DNA from: Rubrivivax sp.
Lineage (GTDB): Bacteria; Pseudomonadota; Gammaproteobacteria; Burkholderiales; Burkholderiaceae_C
Direction: 5' to 3'
Length of the DNA: 64,000 nucleotides
Assembly (NCBI GenBank): GCA_016790435.1
Contig: JAEUPE010000037.1
Coordinates: 1 to 64,000, forward strand
Shown one piece after another: positions 60,047 through 64,000 of this stretch. Position numbers and translations under genes: made by a program. Below the pieces are notes generated by a model. The model was given only the letters and a program-made list of their open reading frames with translations. It did no database searches and was not told the DNA's origin. Position 1 is the first letter of the stretch. Every line of letters starts with the position of its first letter.

Positions 60047-61468
60047 TCAGGCGGCCCGGCGCTGGTCGATGCGGGCCGTGGTCGCCGCCGCGGGCGGTGT
60101 GGCTTCTCCAGGCGCAATAGCCGGCACGGCCGGATTGGCGTCGGACTGGTCGCCGGGGTCCGCGCCTTGCGCACGCAGCGTGTCCTGCAGTCGTCGCACA
60201 TCCACATGCCGCACGTTCACGTTGGCCTGCAGCGCCAGCGCGGCGGCGACACCGGCCGCCTCGCCCATGGCCATGCAGGGCGGGATCTCGCGCGACATCT
60301 TCTGCGCCGTCGAGGTGGCCGAGTAGTGGCGGCCGGCCACGAGCAGGTTCTCCACCTGTTTGGGCAGCAGCGCGCGGTAGGGCGTCGTGTAGTCGCGCCC
60401 GCGCGCCACGGCGTCGTCGAAGCGCGTGCGCGCCGCCAGGTCTTCCTTGGTCATCACGTACTCGCCGTCGAGCAGGCGGGTCTGCCGCACGCCCGTCTGC
60501 GGCGCCACGTCGATGACGACGGCGCGCTCGAAGCCCGGCATGTGCCGGCGCGCGTGGTCGACGGCCTGGTGGATGTGCTCGCGGCCCTGGATCTCGGCGC
60601 GCGTGAGGTCTTCCACCTTCAGCCCGTCGAGCCCGGTCATGTGCGGGCAGTTGCACCACACCACGCCGGGCAGCGGCGTCTTCAGCCACCAGTGCGCCCA
60701 GCTGCCGCCGATCAGGCGCTTGATGTCCTTGTCGACGCGCGCGAAGGCCTCGGGCTCTTCGTATTCGAAGCGCTCCGCGGCGTCGGTGTCGATGTTGCCG
60801 AGGCGGAACACGGTCGTCAGCATGTAGGCGCCGCCGATGTGCGGCGCGCCGGCCGAGGCGGCCACGTCGAGGTCGCCGGTGGCGTCGATGACCACCTGCC
60901 CGAGGATGGCCTGGCGGCCGCTCTTGGTGTCGCAGACCACGCCGCGCATGCGGCCGTCCTCCACCAGCGCGTGCGAGAACCACGAGTGCAGGCGCAGGTC
61001 CACCTTCTGCTCGGCCACCATCTCCAGCGCGGCGCGTTTCCAGCCGTCGGGGTCGAAGGCGGCGGCGAAGACGATGGGGTGCGGCTTGTCCTGCGTGTGG
61101 AAGTCGAACGCGCCCCAGCGTGTCCAGCGGCGGATGGCGTCGGCGTCCTTGCCCCACTCGTGCTGGCGCGGGAACATCGCCAGGCCGCGCGCCGAGAGCC
61201 GCCCGATCAGGTCGAGGCACACGCCGCGCACCGAGATCTCGTTCAGCGGCGCGTCCCACATGTCGTCGAGCACGAGCACCATGCCGCCGGAGGCGAGGCC
61301 GCCGAGGTGGTTGTAGCGCTCGAGCAGGATGGTGCGCGCGCCGTTGCGCGCCGCCGCGATGGCCGCGCTCATGCCGGCCGGGCCGCCGCCCACCACCACC
61401 ACGTCGGCCTCGGCCACCACCGGCACGTCGCGCGCCGGTTCTCGCATCGTTGCGGGCTGGGTGCTCAT
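60047..61468 (-). CDS. FAD-dependent oxidoreductase (PF12831 type)
   Basis: 473 aa. The FAD motif VVVVGGGPAGMSAAIAAARN is followed by LERYNHLGGLASGG, characteristic of the FAD_oxidored group related to succinate dehydrogenase-like and tricarballylate-type enzymes. The C-terminal VAGRHYSATSTAQ and PPCMAMGEAAGVAAALA close the FAD domain. About 50 low-complexity Ala/Pro residues end the protein. It lies between the permease and CoA-transferase genes and probably oxidises the imported compound. The substrate is unknown. Confidence 0.9.
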   Translation of the reverse strand: MSTQPATMREPARDVPVVAEADVVVVGGGPAGMSAAIAAARNGARTILLERYNHLGGLASGGMVLVLDDMWDAPLNEISVRGVCLDLIGRLSARGLAMFPRQHEWGKDADAIRRWTRWGAFDFHTQDKPHPIVFAAAFDPDGWKRAALEMVAEQKVDLRLHSWFSHALVEDGRMRGVVCDTKSGRQAILGQVVIDATGDLDVAASAGAPHIGGAYMLTTVFRLGNIDTDAAERFEYEEPEAFARVDKDIKRLIGGSWAHWWLKTPLPGVVWCNCPHMTGLDGLKVEDLTRAEIQGREHIHQAVDHARRHMPGFERAVVIDVAPQTGVRQTRLLDGEYVMTKEDLAARTRFDDAVARGRDYTTPYRALLPKQVENLLVAGRHYSATSTAQKMSREIPPCMAMGEAAGVAAALALQANVNVRHVDVRRLQDTLRAQGADPGDQSDANPAVPAIAPGEATPPAAATTARIDQRRAA

Positions 61469-61546
61469 GGGGTTGTCCTTGTCGAGAGGTCGGTGGAAGG
61501 TCGAGGAGTGCCCGGTACCGCGGCCAGGGCCGCGTGGCTGGCACGT

Positions 61547-62386
61547 TCAGGCGTGTTCGGGCTGCCAGCGGATGACGAAGCGCTCCAGCGCCACCACCGC
61601 GAGGAAGAAGGCGCCGGAGAGGCAGGCGCTCATCGTGATGGCCGCATAGAGCAGCGGCGAGTCGAAGTTGTAGGTGGCCTGGATGATCATGGCGCCGATG
61701 CCCTGCGTGGCGCCGATCCACTCGCCCACCACGGCACCGATCACCGACATCGAAGCGGCGATGCGCAGCGCCGAGAACAGGTACGGCAGCGCCGCGTACA
61801 CGCGCAGCTTGAAGAAGATCTCGCGCCGGCTCGCCGAGAGCACGCGCATCAGCTCCATCGCCTGCGGGTTCACGGCTTCCAGGCCGCGCACGCTGTTGAC
61901 GAGCGTGGGGAAGAAGCACACCAGCGCCGCGATGGCGATCTTCGGCTCGACGCCGTTGCCCATCAGCAGCACGAGGATCGGCGCCTTCGCCACCACCGGA
62001 ATGGAGTTGAACATCACCACCACCGGGAAGAAGATCTCCTGCAGCCGCCGGTAGTGCACGAAGAGTGTCGCCACCGCGATGGCCACGAGGTTGCCGAGCA
62101 GGAACCCGCCCAGCGCCTCCAGCGCCGTGGGCACGAGGTTGTCGAAGAGCACGGCACGCTTGGCGTACAGCGTCTGCAGCACGGCCCAGGGCGAGGGGGC
62201 GATGAAGGGCTTGACGTCGAAGGCGACCACCAGGCCCCACCACAGCGCCAGCAGGCCGACGATGCCGAGCGCCGGCGTCAGCCGGCGGCGGCGGCGCTCG
62301 CGGCGCCGTGCTTCGCGCCAGCGAGCCTCTTCCTCGTCCAGCGCGGGCGGCGTGGGGTCCATCGCGGCGGCCAGCGGCGTGTTCAT
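61547..62386 (-). CDS. ABC transporter permease, NitT/TauT type
   Basis: 279 aa with about six membrane helices, first near residues 35-55 (ALGIVGLLALWWGLVVAF). The EAA loop reads ELMRVLSASRREIFFKLRVY. It works with the ATPase 48 bases upstream (62435-63214) and the binding protein cut by the window end. The first 35 residues are Arg-rich, cytosolic and variable. Confidence 0.94.
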   Translation of the reverse strand: MNTPLAAAMDPTPPALDEEEARWREARRRERRRRRLTPALGIVGLLALWWGLVVAFDVKPFIAPSPWAVLQTLYAKRAVLFDNLVPTALEALGGFLLGNLVAIAVATLFVHYRRLQEIFFPVVVMFNSIPVVAKAPILVLLMGNGVEPKIAIAALVCFFPTLVNSVRGLEAVNPQAMELMRVLSASRREIFFKLRVYAALPYLFSALRIAASMSVIGAVVGEWIGATQGIGAMIIQATYNFDSPLLYAAITMSACLSGAFFLAVVALERFVIRWQPEHA

Positions 62387-62434
62387 GCGTGGCGCCTCAT
62401 CAGTCGCATCTCCAGCTCAAGCTGCGAGGTCTCA

Positions 62435-63214
62435 TCAGCAAGTCTCCAGCACGCGCCGCAGCTCGCTCGTGAGGGCCACGAAGGCCGCGCTCTCGCGCGT
62501 GGCGAGCGTGCGGTCGGCCGGCAGATCCACCGGCACCATGGTGCGCACGCGCCCTGGGTTGGCGGCCATCATCAGCACGCGCTGGCCGAGGTAGGCCGCT
62601 TCGTGGATGCTGTGCGTGACGAAGAGCACCGTGATGCCGAGCTCGCGCCAGACGCGGCGCAGCTCTTCGTTGAGGCGGTCCCGCGTGATCTCGTCGAGCG
62701 CGCCGAAAGGCTCGTCCATGAGCAGGATCTTCGGATCGCTCGCCAGGGCACGCGCGATGGAGACGCGCTGCCGCATGCCGCCCGAAAGCTCGTGCGGGTA
62801 GGCCTTCTCGCTGCCCTTCAGGCCCACGAGCTCGAGCAGCTCGCGCGGCGAGGCCTTGGCACGGCGCACTCGGCTCACTGCCACCTGCAGCGGCAGCTCC
62901 ACGTTCTGCAGCGCGTTGCGCCAGGGCAGCAGCGCCGGGTCCTGGAAGACGAAGCCGATGTCGCGGCGCAGGCGCGCGGCCTCGGGCTTCTGGCCGAACA
63001 CCGTCACCTCGCCGGCGTTGGGGGCGATGAGGTCGGCCACGACGCGCAGCAGCGTGCTCTTGCCGCAGCCCGAAGGCCCGAGCAGCGTCAGGAACTCGCC
63101 CTGCGCCACGTCGAGGTTCAGCCCCTGCAGCGCCGTGACCGTGCGGCGCTCGGTGAAGAAGCGCACCTGCACGTTGCGGCAGCTGACGGCCGGCTGCACA
63201 CCGGGCTCGAGCAT
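62435..63214 (-). CDS. ABC transporter ATP-binding protein, NitT/TauT type
   Basis: 259 aa. Walker A GPSGCGKSTLLRVVA, signature LSGGMRQRVSIARAL, Walker B ILLMDEPFGALDEITR and switch FVTHSIHEAAYL. It starts at ATG 63214, with a GTG immediately ahead at 63217. It energises the permease at 61547. A hairpin cluster lies between it and the binding-protein gene. Confidence 0.95.
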   Translation of the reverse strand: MLEPGVQPAVSCRNVQVRFFTERRTVTALQGLNLDVAQGEFLTLLGPSGCGKSTLLRVVADLIAPNAGEVTVFGQKPEAARLRRDIGFVFQDPALLPWRNALQNVELPLQVAVSRVRRAKASPRELLELVGLKGSEKAYPHELSGGMRQRVSIARALASDPKILLMDEPFGALDEITRDRLNEELRRVWRELGITVLFVTHSIHEAAYLGQRVLMMAANPGRVRTMVPVDLPADRTLATRESAAFVALTSELRRVLETC

Positions 63215-63255
63215 CACAGCCCAGCGGACGCCGTGGATCCGGCTCTGCCGGTCCA

Positions 63256-63299
63256 GGGGCGTTGCCCCCGAGGACTCAAGGAGTCCTCTTGGAGGACTC
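63256..63299 (-). terminator. Cluster of competing hairpins after the binding-protein gene
   Basis: GGGGC-GTT-GCCCC (63256-63268) is followed by three alternating 8-mers: GAGGACTC (63270-63277), GAGTCCTC (63281-63288) and GAGGACTC (63292-63299). The middle copy can pair with either neighbour, each with a 3-base loop. It lies between the binding-protein stop and the ATPase start on the same strand. It may stop most transcripts while letting some through, or protect the upstream mRNA. Confidence 0.55.
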
Positions 63300-63335
63300 G
63301 GGAAGTCGAAGAGGGCGCTTCAGGCGCGGCCAAAT

Positions 63336-64000
63336 TCAGGCCTTTTGGCGTGCGGCCTGCGTTGCCTTGAGGAGGTCGAGCGTGATGACGTCCTCGACCT
63401 TGGGCGTGCGCGCCGTGAATTGCCCGAGCTGGCTGTACAGCGAGATCTGCTCGGCCCAGTTGGCCGGGTCCATCGTGCCCCAGCCCTGCGCCCGCGCGGT
63501 GTCGCCGAAGCTGTAGCCGAGCATCACGTCGGCGGCGACGCGTTCGTCGGCGCGGTTGAGGTTGGGGTACTCCTTCACCAGCAGGTCGACGGCCTGGTCG
63601 CGGTTCTTGTCGGCCCAGGCCCAGCCCTTGGCCGAGGCGCGCAGGAAGGCGGCGAGCACGTCGCCCTTTTCCTGCAGCGTCTTCGTGGTCGCGTAGTAGG
63701 GCAGGGCGTACAGCTGCACGCCGGTGTCCCACAGCGTCATGTCGACGCGCTCGGCGCCCAGCACCTTGAGTGCCGTGGTGTTGGTGAGCCAGCCCGTGAC
63801 GGCGTCGACCTGGCCGGTCATGAGCGGCGTCATGTCGGCGCCGATGGTGACGATGGTGACGTCCTTCTCGGCGATCTTGTTCTTGGCCAGAAGGGCCCGC
63901 AGCAGGATCACCCCGGTGGCCTGGATGCCGATCTTCTTGCCGACCATGTCCTTGGCCGTGCGGATCGGGTTCTTCTTCAGCGAGAAGAAGGTGTACGGGT
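63336..64000 (-). CDS. ABC transporter substrate-binding protein, NitT/TauT (NMT1-like) type, 5' truncated
   Basis: The frame is open to base 64000, so the start and signal peptide lie outside; about 221 residues are visible. The segment VGKKIGIQATGVILLRALL, then TPLMTGQVDAVTGWLTNT and YALPYYATTKTLQEKGDVLA, is typical of NMT1/SsuA-like binding proteins. It is first in the operon toward 58012. The Met at 63947 is internal. The ligand is unknown. Confidence 0.92.
   Translation of the reverse strand, partial: PYTFFSLKKNPIRTAKDMVGKKIGIQATGVILLRALLAKNKIAEKDVTIVTIGADMTPLMTGQVDAVTGWLTNTTALKVLGAERVDMTLWDTGVQLYALPYYATTKTLQEKGDVLAAFLRASAKGWAWADKNRDQAVDLLVKEYPNLNRADERVAADVMLGYSFGDTARAQGWGTMDPANWAEQISLYSQLGQFTARTPKVEDVITLDLLKATQAARQKA

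Noticed and set aside
58794..62243. Minus-strand open frame of 1149 codons
   Set aside because: Only its last third is a gene (CaiB-like); the rest overlaps the FAD enzyme and permease in the wrong frame.
60167..63370. Plus-strand open frame of 1067 codons
   Set aside because: It lies antisense to four well-supported genes, and its His/Arg/Ala composition is the usual GC-driven shadow.

Overview
The window reads as chromosomal DNA of a high-GC betaproteobacterium, probably Burkholderiales of the Leptothrix/Rubrivivax/Ideonella type. This placement is an inference from the uniformly GC-rich coding sequence, a Bug-family tricarboxylate-type binding protein, a PEP-CTERM protein, and many substrate-specific ABC-transporter and oxidoreductase cassettes next to LysR or LacI regulators. 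I recognise no rRNA, tRNA, insertion sequence, prophage or CRISPR array. The only clearly housekeeping gene is alaS.

Left part (1-30568), catabolic cassettes. (a) 1-9316: a truncated ridA, a LysR regulator and a divergent operon with a PotFGHI-like ABC importer and four oxidoreductase subunits (a DAO flavoprotein, a small 2Fe-2S protein, a FAD/NAD protein with a BFD-like 2Fe-2S tail, and a second DAO flavoprotein). It looks like uptake plus oxidative deamination of an amino-acid-, opine- or polyamine-like compound. (b) 17605-9396, minus strand: eight genes, with two TauC/SsuC-type permeases, ATPase and binding protein, then a histidinol-dehydrogenase-family enzyme, an SDR, a class III aminotransferase and a zinc alcohol dehydrogenase. 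This may be an organosulfonate or amino-alcohol pathway. A LacI regulator is divergent from it, and a good LacI-type operator lies at 17623-17636. (c) 18878-24645: a second succinate dehydrogenase/fumarate reductase-like complex whose flavoprotein gene is separated from its iron-sulfur and anchor genes by a Bug protein and a two-subunit class I fumarase. An HpaI-type aldolase (24990) and a succinate-semialdehyde dehydrogenase (27803-26325) follow, so aldolase, SSADH, SDH and fumarase could form one C4-dicarboxylate route. alaS is at 27929.

Middle part (30614-56915), mostly cell-envelope and regulatory genes: a Pro/Ala-rich PEP-CTERM protein; an SGNH hydrolase, an anchored protein of unknown function and a very long Lnt-like acyltransferase in a row; a Ser/Thr kinase; a tandem DUF1330 lipoprotein; an MsbA-like ABC exporter; an SGNH lipoprotein carrying 60 consecutive prolines; an AhpD-like protein with a small partner; a LytS/LytR-type two-component pair; an orthocaspase; a LigB/FAH ring-cleavage pair; a ParA-like ATPase divergent from a zeta-like kinase; a GST; and a CsgG-like lipoprotein.

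Right part (56957-64000), minus strand: a third import-plus-catabolism operon. It has a NitT/TauT-type ABC transporter (binding protein cut by the window end), an FAD oxidoreductase, a CaiB/BaiF CoA-transferase and an enoyl-CoA hydratase, with a LysR regulator downstream. Its substrate cannot be read from the sequence.

The best leads for something undescribed are the Cys-for-His change at the flavin attachment site of the second SDH and its split gene order, the two-permease sulfonate-like operon, the extended Lnt-like protein with no normal start at its first membrane helix, the 60-proline lipoprotein, a 19-bp motif shared upstream of two distant genes, and competing hairpins behind the last binding-protein gene.
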